Origin: Thalassolituus sp. UBA674 | GTDB lineage: Bacteria; Pseudomonadota; Gammaproteobacteria; Pseudomonadales; Oceanobacteraceae | Assembly: GCA_002298335.1 (NCBI GenBank) | Contig: DBNK01000005.1 | Coordinates: forward strand, 6,159 to 67,481 | DNA length: 61,323 nucleotides | Direction: 5' to 3' | Part shown: positions 41,047 to 49,452 of the stretch, one piece after another | How positions within the stretch are numbered: position 1 is the first letter of the stretch | Layout of the letters: the number at the start of each line of letters is the position of its first letter | Position numbers and translations under genes: made by a program | Notes under the pieces: model-generated | What the model saw: only the letters and a program-made list of their open reading frames with translations | Database searches by the model: none | Told to the model about the DNA's origin: nothing

Positions 41047-41833
41047 GGAGTGGTGTGCCAAGGCGGAAAACATCTCCGGGGCGGGCAACCCGGTAACCGG
41101 CCTGAATCAGGGTGTCTGCTGCGGCAGCGTCGGCGTAATGATAGAGAATCAGGCGGCTGCGGATATCGTCACGGTATTCGCGCGTCAGATCATCCAGCCC
41201 GGTGTGCGACGGGTTAGGCGTGACACCACAATCATGAAAAATCACGTCACTGGCCTGACACAGGTGATGCAGCAGCTCCGGCACAGGGCGGGTGTCGCCG
41301 GTGTAAAAGAAGCTGCCCGGCAGGTGCAGGGCATGGCTGGAACCGGGAGCGTGGTGGCGGGTCGGATACAGGCGGAAGGTATCGCCGCTGAGAGTGAAGT
41401 GATCACTGACTGGCCGCAGCTGGAAGGATTGCCAGAAGTCGTGATCGCCTTCAGCCATGCTGCCGGGGTAGGTGGCCAGACGCTGATGCAGAACCGGAAT
41501 GAGCGCGACCGGCACGAACAGCGCAATGGCCGCAGCGCCGCTCAACCGCGCCCGCACCGTGAGAATCTCCAGATCGGCGATATGATCCATGTGTGCATGT
41601 GTGATAAAAACAGCAGAGGGCAGGCCGTCATAGTGATGGGCGAAGGCATTCAGGGTGCCCGGCCCGCAATCGATCAGCAGCAGTGGCTGACCGGCCTGCT
41701 CCAGAACAGCAGCGGCCGCACCGACACTCAGGTTGCCGCCGCTGCCGGTGCCGAGAAAACGCAGGCTGTAGACCGGGGAATTCGTACCGGTATTCAGAGG
41801 TTCTGTCACAGTTGCTGTCAAAGGTGCTGTCAT
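41039..41833 (-). CDS. MBL-fold metallohydrolase (RNase Z-like)
   Basis: I use ATG 41833 (MTAPLTATVTEPL), 264 aa; a GTG at 41851 would add six residues. The metal site motif is 'VFITHAHMDHIADLEILTV' (HxHxDH), with a later 'FYTGDTRPVPELL' and 'DVIFHDCG' and a C-terminal 'LILYHYAD'. This matches the RNase Z/arylsulfatase-like MBL group; substrate unknown. The gene is divergent from msrA, with starts only about 20 bp apart, and its 3' end overlaps the methyltransferase start. Confidence 0.85.
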   Translation of the reverse strand: MTAPLTATVTEPLNTGTNSPVYSLRFLGTGSGGNLSVGAAAAVLEQAGQPLLLIDCGPGTLNAFAHHYDGLPSAVFITHAHMDHIADLEILTVRARLSGAAAIALFVPVALIPVLHQRLATYPGSMAEGDHDFWQSFQLRPVSDHFTLSGDTFRLYPTRHHAPGSSHALHLPGSFFYTGDTRPVPELLHHLCQASDVIFHDCGVTPNPSHTGLDDLTREYRDDIRSRLILYHYADAAAADTLIQAGYRVARPGDVFRLGTPLHV

Positions 41834-41852
41834 TTCAACAGGAGTTCCCACT

Positions 41853-42485
41853 ATGTGGCGTCCAAAACTTATGCAAATACCAACGGCTGAAGAAGCTTTG
41901 CCGGGGCGCGACGAGCCTCTGGACGTGGCTCCGGCGCACTATGTGAGCGGCCATACTATCACGGGTGAGTGTCCGGAAGGACTGCAGGAACTGATCGTCG
42001 GCATGGGCTGTTTCTGGGGTGCAGAGCGGCTGTTCTGGCGTTTATCCGGCGTCGTGGTGACCTCGGTGGGATATGGTGGTGGTCATACGCCCAACCCGAC
42101 TTATGAAGAAGTCTGCACCGGAAAAACGGGCCATACCGAACTGGTGCGCATCTGGTTCGACCCGGAAGACGTTACCCTGGAGCAGTTGCTGACCGTATTC
42201 TGGGAGGAGCATGATCCGACTCAGGGCATGCGTCAGGGTAATGATACCGGCACTCAGTACCGTTCGGCCTTGTATCTGCCTTCAGAAGCGGATCTGGCAG
42301 TAGCACTTACAACCCGTGATCATTATCAGGAGCGCCTGACGGCAGCGGGCTTTCCGGAAATCACCACCGAAATCCGCAGTGGCGTTACCTATTACCTCGC
42401 AGAAACTTACCATCAGCAGTATCTGGCGAAAAATCCGGATGGCTACTGTGGCCTCAATGGCTGCTCGGTCGGGTACCGTGAGTGA
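41853..42485 (+). CDS. msrA: Peptide methionine sulfoxide reductase A
   Basis: The 210-aa enzyme has the active site 'IVGMGCFWGAERLFWRLSGV' with catalytic C53, then 'TSVGYGGGHTPNPTYEEVCT' and 'HDPTQGMRQGNDTGTQYRSA', ending with 'GYCGLNG', whose Cys may resolve. It repairs oxidised methionine (S-epimer). The ribosome site AGGAG precedes ATG 41853. It overlaps the following tatD-like gene by 4 bp. Confidence 0.96.
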   Translation: MWRPKLMQIPTAEEALPGRDEPLDVAPAHYVSGHTITGECPEGLQELIVGMGCFWGAERLFWRLSGVVVTSVGYGGGHTPNPTYEEVCTGKTGHTELVRIWFDPEDVTLEQLLTVFWEEHDPTQGMRQGNDTGTQYRSALYLPSEADLAVALTTRDHYQERLTAAGFPEITTEIRSGVTYYLAETYHQQYLAKNPDGYCGLNGCSVGYRE

Positions 42486-43288
42486 CGCCTGCCGTCTGGT
42501 TTGACAGTCACTGTCATTTTGATTTCTCCGTTCTGGATGCCAGTCGTGAAGGAGACTGGCAGCTGGCGTCCTCTCTCGGCGTTGAAGGGCTGCTGATACC
42601 CGGGGTCACCCGAACCCAGGGGGAGTCATTGTCGGCGTTCTGCGCGCAGAACCGGCGCTGGCGTTATGCACTGGGGTTGCATCCGTACTGGTGTCAGGAT
42701 CACCGCGAAGACGATCTGCTCTGGCTGGCGACGGCACTGCAGCAACCCGGTGTGGTTGCCGTAGGCGAGTGCGGCATGGACCGGGTGCTGGTGAAAGAGG
42801 GTAGTGCCACCTGGGATGCCCAATGGCAGTGGCTAATGAAGCAGGTTGAACTGGCTGAGAGCACAGGTCTGCCACTGGTGCTGCATATCCGTGGAGCGCA
42901 CGATGAGGTCGCGGCAGAGCTGCGGCGGCGGCGCTTCAGTGGCCAGGGGCTGGTCCATGCCTTCAGTGGCAGCGTCCAGCAGGCGGCCAACTGGTGCGAT
43001 CTTGGCTTTTGTCTGGGCGTCGGTGGTGCCATGACACACCCGCGAGCGCAGCGTCTGCGGCGGACACTGCAGCAGATACCGCCTGAAAACCTGCTGTTGG
43101 AAACCGATGCGCCGGATATGCCCCCTGCGTTCCTGGGCCGCCACCACAACAGCCCGGCCATGATCCCCCTCTATGGTCATATACTTTCCTGCCTGCTCGG
43201 TATTGAAACTGAAGATCTGGCCGAGCAGTTGCAGAAAAATCTGTTGCGGGTGTTTCCGGTACTGGCCGGGTCTGAAATGGCCGGATAA
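42482..43288 (+). CDS. TatD family metal-dependent DNase/hydrolase
   Basis: The 268-aa protein starts at GTG 42482, overlapping the msrA stop by 4 bp. TatD motifs: 'WFDSHCHFDF' (first metal HxH), 'ALGLHPYWC', 'VAVGECGMDRV' (TatD usually GE.GLD), 'LPLVLHIRGAHDEV', 'HAFSGSVQQA' and 'LLLETDAPDMPP'. The family includes 3'-5' DNases active in DNA repair after oxidative damage, fitting its coupling to msrA. The usual 'GEIGLD' is GECGMD here. Confidence 0.92.
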   Translation: MTPAVWFDSHCHFDFSVLDASREGDWQLASSLGVEGLLIPGVTRTQGESLSAFCAQNRRWRYALGLHPYWCQDHREDDLLWLATALQQPGVVAVGECGMDRVLVKEGSATWDAQWQWLMKQVELAESTGLPLVLHIRGAHDEVAAELRRRRFSGQGLVHAFSGSVQQAANWCDLGFCLGVGGAMTHPRAQRLRRTLQQIPPENLLLETDAPDMPPAFLGRHHNSPAMIPLYGHILSCLLGIETEDLAEQLQKNLLRVFPVLAGSEMAG

Positions 43289-43297
43289 ACTCAGGGC

Positions 43298-44365
43298 ATG
43301 AAAACAATAAAGACTTTTTCTTCGTGTCTGGTGACCCTTCTGTTAGCAGCCTGTGCCTCGCAGGAGCCGTTGCCGGATAACTTTGACGACATGCCGGAAG
43401 ACCTGCAGGTCACCCTGATGGATTTCCTGTCCCCGGAGCAGACCGCCATCTGGGGCGAAGAAGCCCGGGCCTCCGGCACGCACACGCTGGTGCGTTATCT
43501 GGATGACTTTCACACCCAGGTGACAGTTAATTTTGAATCCGGTTATGTGCAGGTACAGACCCGGGGTGGCGATGAGCCCCTGCAGCAGCTGCGTCAGGCC
43601 ATTGTCGGCACCCTGCTGACCCCGGCCGACCCACGTATCATTGACCTCTACACAGCCACCGATTTCGGTCTGACCGGAAAGCCTTTCCTGCAGGGGCAGG
43701 TGGTGGATCAGGACGGACAGGCCATCGGTACCCAATGGCGCGCCCAGCGTTTTGCCGATTATCTGGTGCAGCAGAAGCTGAAGCGTACTGGCCCTGGCTA
43801 CGAAGTCGTCATTCCTATGGTGCGTCAGCATACCCTGGTAGCTGCCGGCAATTACCGCCAGGCGGTGAGTCAGGCGGCAGCACGATACCGGGTGTCAGTG
43901 CCGCTGATTTACGCTGTGATTGATACCGAAAGCAGTTTCAACCCGCTGGCTGTATCCCCCTCCAATGCCTACGGCCTGATGCAGATTATGCCGCGTACGG
44001 CCGGGCACGATGTCATGACCAAAATCTATGGCCGCAATACGATACCGACCCGCGACTATCTGATGGTGCCTGAGAACAACATCGATATGGGGGCTGCCTA
44101 TCTGTCGATTCTGCGTGATAACTACCTCAGTGGTATTCAGGACCCCCTGACCCGGGAATACTGTGCCATCGCCTCCTACAACGGTGGCGCCGGTAACCTG
44201 CTGCGGACGTTCAGCTCGGATACCGCCCAGGCCAAAGCAAAGATCAACCGCATGAGCAGTGATCAGGTCTACCGCTATATTCTGAAACATCACCCGCGTG
44301 AAGAAACCCGCAATTACCTGCGCAAAGTCACCGAGAAGAAACAACGCTATGCCGGCATGGGATGA
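43298..44365 (+). CDS. mltC: Membrane-bound lytic murein transglycosylase C-like
   Basis: The 355-aa precursor has a lipoprotein signal ending LLAAC (Cys 19), an MltC N-terminal domain (about 60-190, 'VNFESGYVQVQT') and a C-terminal SLT lysozyme-like domain with the catalytic Glu in 'IYAVIDTESSFNPLAVSPSN' and 'AYGLMQIMPRTAGHDV', then 'IASYNGGAGNLLRTF'. It cleaves peptidoglycan at the outer membrane. It follows tatD by 9 bp; the next methyltransferase overlaps its end by 17 bp. Confidence 0.93.
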   Translation: MKTIKTFSSCLVTLLLAACASQEPLPDNFDDMPEDLQVTLMDFLSPEQTAIWGEEARASGTHTLVRYLDDFHTQVTVNFESGYVQVQTRGGDEPLQQLRQAIVGTLLTPADPRIIDLYTATDFGLTGKPFLQGQVVDQDGQAIGTQWRAQRFADYLVQQKLKRTGPGYEVVIPMVRQHTLVAAGNYRQAVSQAAARYRVSVPLIYAVIDTESSFNPLAVSPSNAYGLMQIMPRTAGHDVMTKIYGRNTIPTRDYLMVPENNIDMGAAYLSILRDNYLSGIQDPLTREYCAIASYNGGAGNLLRTFSSDTAQAKAKINRMSSDQVYRYILKHHPREETRNYLRKVTEKKQRYAGMG

Positions 44366-45038
44366 CAGTCCGAACGCCCGGCAACTGCAGCATCTTGAAC
44401 AGGCGCTGGGGTTGCCGCAGGCAGGCCTGACCCGGCAGTGGCTGGATGACGAGCTGCTGGCTCTGTGGCTGATGACGCTGGAAAACCCGGAGCTGCAGAT
44501 GGACGCTGCAGCTATAGGTCGTTTCTGGCAGACCCTGCCTTACTGGGCCTTTGCCTGGGCCGGAGGACGTGGGTTGGCGCGCTTTATTCAACAGAATCCA
44601 CAGCACCTGGTGGGCCGCCGGGTACTGGATTTCGGCTGTGGTTCCGCCATTGCCGGAGTCGCTGCTGCCATTGCCGGAGCGGATGCAGTGTATGTCTGTG
44701 ATCTGGACCCGAATGCCCTTCAGGCGGCCGCGGTGAACGCAGCGCTCAATGGGATTGAACTGATCCCTGTTCGGTCCGGGGAGCCATGGCCGGAGGTGGA
44801 CCTGCTGCTGGCAGCAGATGTGTTGTACGACAACAGCAGCCATGATCCGCTGGCAGAACTGACGCGCAGGATTCCGGAGTTATTGCTTGCTGAAACGCGG
44901 GGAATGACGCCGGCAGTAGCGGGTATCCGTTGTCTGGAAACCCTGGAAACCTCGACCTTGCCGGCCATCGGGGATTTTGACCAGGCGGTCACTGTGGATG
45001 TGTATGGCCGGTTGCACGGAGCTCCGGCTCTGAACTGA
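44349..45038 (+). CDS. Class I SAM-dependent methyltransferase, copy 2
   Basis: I start at ATG 44349 (MPAWDDSPNARQL), inside the end of mltC. The 229-aa protein has 'LPYWAFAWAGGRGLARFIQQ', 'RVLDFGCGSAIAGVAAAIAG', 'VYVCDLDPNALQAA' and 'VDLLLAADVLYDNSS', collinear with the copy at 40.4 kb. Similarity covers most of both proteins, so they are paralogues flanking the msrA group in opposite orientation. Target unknown, perhaps protein lysine. Confidence 0.84.
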   Translation: MPAWDDSPNARQLQHLEQALGLPQAGLTRQWLDDELLALWLMTLENPELQMDAAAIGRFWQTLPYWAFAWAGGRGLARFIQQNPQHLVGRRVLDFGCGSAIAGVAAAIAGADAVYVCDLDPNALQAAAVNAALNGIELIPVRSGEPWPEVDLLLAADVLYDNSSHDPLAELTRRIPELLLAETRGMTPAVAGIRCLETLETSTLPAIGDFDQAVTVDVYGRLHGAPALN

Positions 45039-45066
45039 ACATCCTCAGTTTCCGCCCTGAAGCAGC

Positions 45067-46122
45067 TCAGGCGCTCTCGCTGATACGGTTACGGCTGTGA
45101 CCGATCTGCGAGCGACGGTAAGCGGCGGGAGTCAGGCCCGTCCATTGTTTGAACGCACGCTCAAAGCCACGACGGTCAGAAAAACCCAGATTCAGAGCCA
45201 GCTGCTGTACGTCCGTACGGGCAAACTTCAGCGCTTCCATGGCTTTTTCAAGGCGAACCTCTTTCACCAGATTAGAGAACTGATAGCCTTCTTCCTGCAG
45301 GCGGCGGGTCAGCGTCCGGCTGCTGGTGTTGATCAGTTCTGCGACAGCTTCTTTGGTGATGGCAATGGTTTCCGGCCATTCGTTAAGAATGAACATGATG
45401 CGCTGGCTGAAACTCTGCATATGACTGAAGCGTTCCATGGCTTTTTCAGATTCCTTCTGTAGTGTCGTAATCAGCGGCGAGTTGGAATAGAGCAGCGGAC
45501 TGTCGATGTACTGGCTGGAAAAACTGATCCAGTTCTGTGCCTGGTCATAATGAACCGGAACACCAAAGAACTTCTGTACCTGCTCGCGGTTGGCCGGCGC
45601 GGGATGGCGGAAGCCAACGTCCTGCAACTGGTAAAACTTACCGCAGAGAATGCCGCCCAGAGTATGCGCTGCTGAGGTGATCAGCTCCGCACGGACCTGA
45701 TTGCCAACCGGTTTGCCTTCATTGAAGTGATACACAATCCGGCTGGTGCCGTGCCCGATAAAAAATTCCGGCGAGCGTGTATCAGTAATCAATGAATAGT
45801 AGCGTCGCAGCGTCGCCATCACTTCACGCAGCGTCTGACAGTTGCCGATCAGAAATGCGAGCAGAGGAAAATGATGAATATCCACTTCTTTCCCGGCAAG
45901 GATGCCGAGCGAAGTTTCCCGTGACATACGGACGAGCTGTTCCATCAAGCGGTCGAACGTACTGATTTCTATACGCCGGCTGGGTGACTCTACGATCGAA
46001 GGATCAATTCCACAGGAAGCCAATACATCTCTGGCTGAAATCCCTTTGCTTTCGAGTAGTTTCAACAGTGGCTGCAGCGACGCGGTCGCCATAGTTTCAG
46101 TACTGGCAGAATGCGTTTTCAT
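45067..46122 (-). CDS. AraC family transcriptional regulator
   Basis: I use ATG 46122 (MKTHSASTETMATAS), giving 351 aa; a longer frame runs through the tRNA and is artefactual. Residues 15-230 match the arabinose-binding-like N-terminal domain of OruR/GntR-type AraC regulators ('LLKLLESKGISARDVLASCG', 'DTRSPEFFIGHGTSRIVYHF'), and residues 240-345 form the double helix-turn-helix ('AVAELINTSSRTLTRRLQEE', 'DVQQLALNLGFSDRRGFERA' with 'FKQWTGLTPAAYRR'). No target is evident; nothing next to it is a metabolic operon. Confidence 0.92.
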   Translation of the reverse strand: MKTHSASTETMATASLQPLLKLLESKGISARDVLASCGIDPSIVESPSRRIEISTFDRLMEQLVRMSRETSLGILAGKEVDIHHFPLLAFLIGNCQTLREVMATLRRYYSLITDTRSPEFFIGHGTSRIVYHFNEGKPVGNQVRAELITSAAHTLGGILCGKFYQLQDVGFRHPAPANREQVQKFFGVPVHYDQAQNWISFSSQYIDSPLLYSNSPLITTLQKESEKAMERFSHMQSFSQRIMFILNEWPETIAITKEAVAELINTSSRTLTRRLQEEGYQFSNLVKEVRLEKAMEALKFARTDVQQLALNLGFSDRRGFERAFKQWTGLTPAAYRRSQIGHSRNRISESA

Positions 46123-46345
46123 AAACCAGTGGCCTTCATTTTTTATTATTTTTTGGGCTGTCAAGTGTGATCTGTAACCGATTACACAGAACTGTAAAGT
46201 AACACCACTTTCTGTATCAATCCATAGGTCAGGGAAAAAAGTCATAATAATTAAAGGGTTATTAGACAGGTGATAAAAATCATAAATTCTTCTCAGGCAC
46301 CTGTTGACAGGCATGGGGGGCATCAGTAATATGCGCAACCTCTGA

Positions 46346-46398
<53 letters not shown>

Positions 46399-46422
<24 letters not shown>

Positions 46423-46653
46423 ACTTCCTTTCAGTGAAGTTTTATCGCTCCAAACGCTGCTTGACCGGCAGCTGTCTCAGAAGGGTTTCCTTCGCATAAT
46501 CACAGAAAGTGCAGTTACGACCTACGGTGTCGCACTAGGCGTGCCCCACTAGGCGTGCCCGTTCACATCCGGCCCGCAACCAACTTCCTTTCAGTGAAGT
46601 TTTATCGCTCCAAACGCTGCTTGACCGGCAGCTGTCTCAGAAGGGTTTCCTTC
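46399..46653 (+). repeat. Direct repeat including the tRNA-fMet 3' end
   Basis: The 95 bp 46399-46493, from the T-arm of tRNA-fMet through 71 bp of flank, recurs at 46561-46653 (93 bp). The copies are identical from CCGCAACCA onwards; the tRNA part of copy 2 has one A-to-C change and lacks two C's. Between them lie 67 bp ending with two perfect tandem copies of CACTAGGCGTGCCC (46533-46560). No gene is coded. Confidence 0.9.
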
Positions 46654-46826
46654 TCTTAATTACGAAAATAAAGCTGCGACTTTCAGTCAACTTACTCTGC
46701 TTTAATCACAATACTTCTTTATCTCCGGTTTCTTTGATGATGATGCATCGCTTCTGCAGTCTGCTGTTATCTGCTGTAAAAAGAAAAGGCCGGAAATTCC
46801 GGCCTTTTTGTCTGGCAGGGGCTGAC
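46423..46826. other. Intergenic region downstream of tRNA-fMet
   Basis: These 404 bases hold the direct repeats, the 14-bp tandem, and near the right end the terminator of the minus-strand lipoprotein gene. I see no other gene. Confidence 0.7.
46785..46810 (-). terminator. Terminator of the lipoprotein gene at 46.8 kb
   Basis: AGGCCGGAA and TTCCGGCCT form a near-perfect stem with A/T runs on both sides (AAAAGGCC...GGCCTTTTT); on the minus strand it follows the lipoprotein stop by 16 bp. Confidence 0.85.
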
Positions 46827-47450
46827 TCAGAAGCAGGAGCCATCGGTTTTCTCTTCAAACCGTTTCACCATGGTGATGGTACCGTCTGCGGTCACATCCA
46901 CCAGATCGGTGCCGCGGTGGGCACAGAGTGAGTCCCATGTAATGATGGCCCGGTAGCCTGTGGCGGTTGCTTCCCAGGACTGGGGTTCTACCACCAGACT
47001 GTAATCAGACTCCGACAACCAGATATAGAGTTCTGCATCCGTATCTATGTTTCCGAAGAAGGCTTTCAGCTCATCGTAAGAGCTGATCACTGTGGCGTAA
47101 TCGTCGCTTAACGATACGACATAGTTAAAGCAGGTGTTCGGACACCCGGTTTTGAAACCGGATTCAGAAAAAGTCGCATTGAGTACGTCTGTCTGCACTG
47201 GTGACAGCGATATAAACGCAGCTTCATCAACCTGGCGGTTCGTCGAATAGTCTTCTGGTGTTTCGGGGATTGCTGTGCGGATTTCCCAATAATCTGTGTC
47301 TGCCGAAAGGCTGAAGTCACTGATTGAATAGTTGTCGCTGAATTGATGCTCAAGCTCTTGATCATCATCAGAGGAAGCTCCGCAAGCGGTCAACAGAAGT
47401 AAGGGGGTTAGGGTGGCTATAACAGGCAGGAGCGGGAGCGGAAGTTTCAT
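46827..47450 (-). CDS. Uncharacterised secreted lipoprotein
   Basis: Start at ATG 47450 (MKLPLPLLPVIATL). The 207-aa precursor has a lipobox LLTAC. The mature part is acidic (starting CGASSDDDQELEHQ) and has a CxxxC pair ('TGCPNTCFN') plus two further Cys, which suggests disulfides in the periplasm or on the outer membrane. No family is recognised. Confidence 0.75.
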   Translation of the reverse strand: MKLPLPLLPVIATLTPLLLLTACGASSDDDQELEHQFSDNYSISDFSLSADTDYWEIRTAIPETPEDYSTNRQVDEAAFISLSPVQTDVLNATFSESGFKTGCPNTCFNYVVSLSDDYATVISSYDELKAFFGNIDTDAELYIWLSESDYSLVVEPQSWEATATGYRAIITWDSLCAHRGTDLVDVTADGTITMVKRFEEKTDGSCF

Positions 47451-47585
47451 GGCATGGTCCTTCATACATTTAGTCCGGATATTGAATCTAGTTCTGTGTC
47501 TTACGGTCGTCTATTTAATCCGCGTCGGGAAAATGTAAAGTGATGTGGACGGTCTGATCATGGATACTGCAGTCATCAGTTTTTA

Positions 47586-48203
47586 GTGAAGATTGCTATG
47601 GGTGTTGTTCTTTCTGCTCTGCCATTTTTCTGGTTTCTGCTGATATCCGGGCTGACCCCGGGGCCGAATAACCTGATGCTGATGGCCAGCGGTATCCGTT
47701 TCGGTTACTACCGCACACTGCGTCATATTGCCGGAATCGTTACCGGTTTTCTGTTGCTGACCCTGATTGCGGCGCTCGGTGTTGGTGAGGTGTATCAGGC
47801 CTATCCGCTGGCACAGCTGACTCTGAAAGTACTGGGTTCGGCGTATCTGCTGTATCTGGCGTGGCGGATTTTCAGTTCCGCCGGGCTTTCTCATGATCAG
47901 ATGCATCAGCAGAGGGAGCATCCGATTGGTTTCATTGAATCGGCCGGTTTTCAGTTCATTAATCCGAAAGGCATTCTGTTTGCGGTCTCGGCGATTAATC
48001 TGTTGCCAACGGATGTTACTCAGGCAGAGCGCCTGTTGATGACGGTGCTGGCGGTCATTCCTGTGGCACTCATCTCTACTCACACCTGGACCCTGTTTGG
48101 CACGCTGATCGCGAAACTCTTCACCGACGACCGCAGCCGCCGCCTCATCAATACCTTTCTGGCGCTGCTGCTGGTGTTGATTGTGCCTGTCATGTTTCTC
48201 TGA
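47586..48203 (+). CDS. LysE/RhtB family amino-acid exporter
   Basis: The 205-aa membrane protein shows the LysE pattern: 'SGLTPGPNNLMLMASGIRFG' (the conserved TPGP N), 'HIAGIVTGFLLLTLIAALGV', 'LKVLGSAYLLYLAWRIF' and 'FQFINPKGILFAVSA' (NPK). About six transmembrane helices are visible. It probably exports amino acids or related small molecules. Start GTG 47586 or ATG 47598; neither has a strong ribosome site. Confidence 0.9.
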   Translation: MKIAMGVVLSALPFFWFLLISGLTPGPNNLMLMASGIRFGYYRTLRHIAGIVTGFLLLTLIAALGVGEVYQAYPLAQLTLKVLGSAYLLYLAWRIFSSAGLSHDQMHQQREHPIGFIESAGFQFINPKGILFAVSAINLLPTDVTQAERLLMTVLAVIPVALISTHTWTLFGTLIAKLFTDDRSRRLINTFLALLLVLIVPVMFL

Positions 48204-48251
48204 GCCGCGGAGCAGGTAGAATGGCCTGAACGCAGCGACGATGAGAACATC

Positions 48252-48971
48252 ATGACAGACTCCCAGCGCATACTGATTACCGGTGCCGGACGCCGTCTGG
48301 GCAAGGTGCTGGCACAGCATTATCTGGATAATGGCTGGCAGGTGCTGGCGCACTTCAACAGTGCTTGTGAGTTGGCGCACCATGCTGCACTGAAGACGGT
48401 TCAGGCGGACCTGTCCGATCCCGGTGCTGTCGGCCGGATGTGTGAGTGGCTGGTGCAGCAGGGACCGGTGAATGCCGTTATCCATAACGCTTCCTGTTTT
48501 ATTGCGGATGCTGATGCGGCGGATCTGGCACGGCATTATGAGCAACATCAACGGGTGCATGTGACTGCTCCGGCGCGGATTACGGCAGCCCTGTCGGATC
48601 AATGGGCAGAAGGCGCTGCCATGATCAGTATCAGTGATATTTACGCCGATATTCCGAACCAGCGGTTCGCCGCTTACTGTGCTTCCAAGGCTGGATTGCA
48701 GAACTGGTCGCTGAGTATGGCGCAGCGTCTGAAAGGTCGGGTACGGGTGAATGTGATCCAGCCGGGGCCGGTGCAGTTTTTGCCGCAGCATGATGCGGCC
48801 TACCGCGAACGGGTGCTGTCGCAGTCACTGACCGGACGGGAGCTGGGCTATGGGGCCATTGTGCAGGCCTGCGATTATTTATTGTCAGCGGAAGCGGTTT
48901 GCGGGACGGTCATGCGGGTCGATGGCGGGCGGTTTGTTGCCAACCGTTATGATCAGACGTTTTCAGACTGA
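48252..48971 (+). CDS. folM: Dihydromonapterin reductase FolM (SDR)
   Basis: The 239-aa short-chain dehydrogenase matches FolM: 'ILITGAGRRLGKVLAQHYLD', 'VIHNASCFIAD', catalytic Y-x3-K in 'FAAYCASKAGLQNWSLSMAQ', and 'VNVIQPGPVQFLP'. FolM reduces dihydromonapterin to tetrahydromonapterin and can act on dihydrofolate. The gene ends inside the 3' end of the convergent folK gene (19-bp overlap), another pterin gene. Confidence 0.88.
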   Translation: MTDSQRILITGAGRRLGKVLAQHYLDNGWQVLAHFNSACELAHHAALKTVQADLSDPGAVGRMCEWLVQQGPVNAVIHNASCFIADADAADLARHYEQHQRVHVTAPARITAALSDQWAEGAAMISISDIYADIPNQRFAAYCASKAGLQNWSLSMAQRLKGRVRVNVIQPGPVQFLPQHDAAYRERVLSQSLTGRELGYGAIVQACDYLLSAEAVCGTVMRVDGGRFVANRYDQTFSD

Positions 48972-49357
48972 GGCTGATGCCGCCAGGCTTCACTGACACG
49001 CTGGTAGTAGCTTTCTTCCGGCTGCAGCCGGGCGCATTCCCGGGCGCTGTCAGCTTGACCCAGAATATCAATGTCGATGGTGCGGTCGCGGGTTGCACGG
49101 GACGGGCATTTGGGTTCGCGCCCGAGTCCGGTCTCGACCGATAATAAACGTTGTTTCAGCAGCGGAGCAGGCAGGGCAGAGTGAAACACGACCAACTGAT
49201 TGCAGAACTCCTGATGAAAGGTGTCACCCACAGGTTGGGTTATCAGAATCGGCGAGCTGTCCAGAACCTGGCCGAGATTTTCCAGCGCCATAAGCGCATC
49301 CCGCAGATGTTTCTGTGGTTCAATATTGCTGCCTAACCCCAGTAGATAAAAACTCAT
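48953..49357 (-). CDS. folK: 2-amino-4-hydroxy-6-hydroxymethyldihydropteridine pyrophosphokinase (FolK/HPPK)
   Basis: I start at ATG 49357 (MSFYLLGLGSNIEPQ), giving 134 aa. HPPK signature: 'YLLGLGSNIEPQKHLRDALM', 'FCNQLVVFHSALPAPLLKQR' and 'RDRTIDIDILGQADS'. The protein is shorter than E. coli FolK (159 aa) at the C-terminus. It lies between convergent folM and divergent recJ. Confidence 0.92.
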   Translation of the reverse strand: MSFYLLGLGSNIEPQKHLRDALMALENLGQVLDSSPILITQPVGDTFHQEFCNQLVVFHSALPAPLLKQRLLSVETGLGREPKCPSRATRDRTIDIDILGQADSARECARLQPEESYYQRVSEAWRHQPQSENV

Positions 49358-49452
49358 AACTCCGGAAAACCGATTGTCATTACCATGCAGATTCTCAGGA
49401 TTGGCGGAAGCGGCACTGAAGTCAAGAACTCTCCTCTTTGCAGGTGTATACG

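Noticed and set aside
41521..41833. Long plus-strand open frame (40895-41890) antisense to the MBL and methyltransferase genes
   Set aside because: It is the shadow of two well-supported minus-strand genes in GC-rich DNA and its own translation matches nothing recognisable.
47583..48791. 402-codon minus-strand frame opposite lysE-like and folM
   Set aside because: It spans two unrelated plus-strand genes with clear families; its His/Gln/Arg-rich product is typical of antisense frames.
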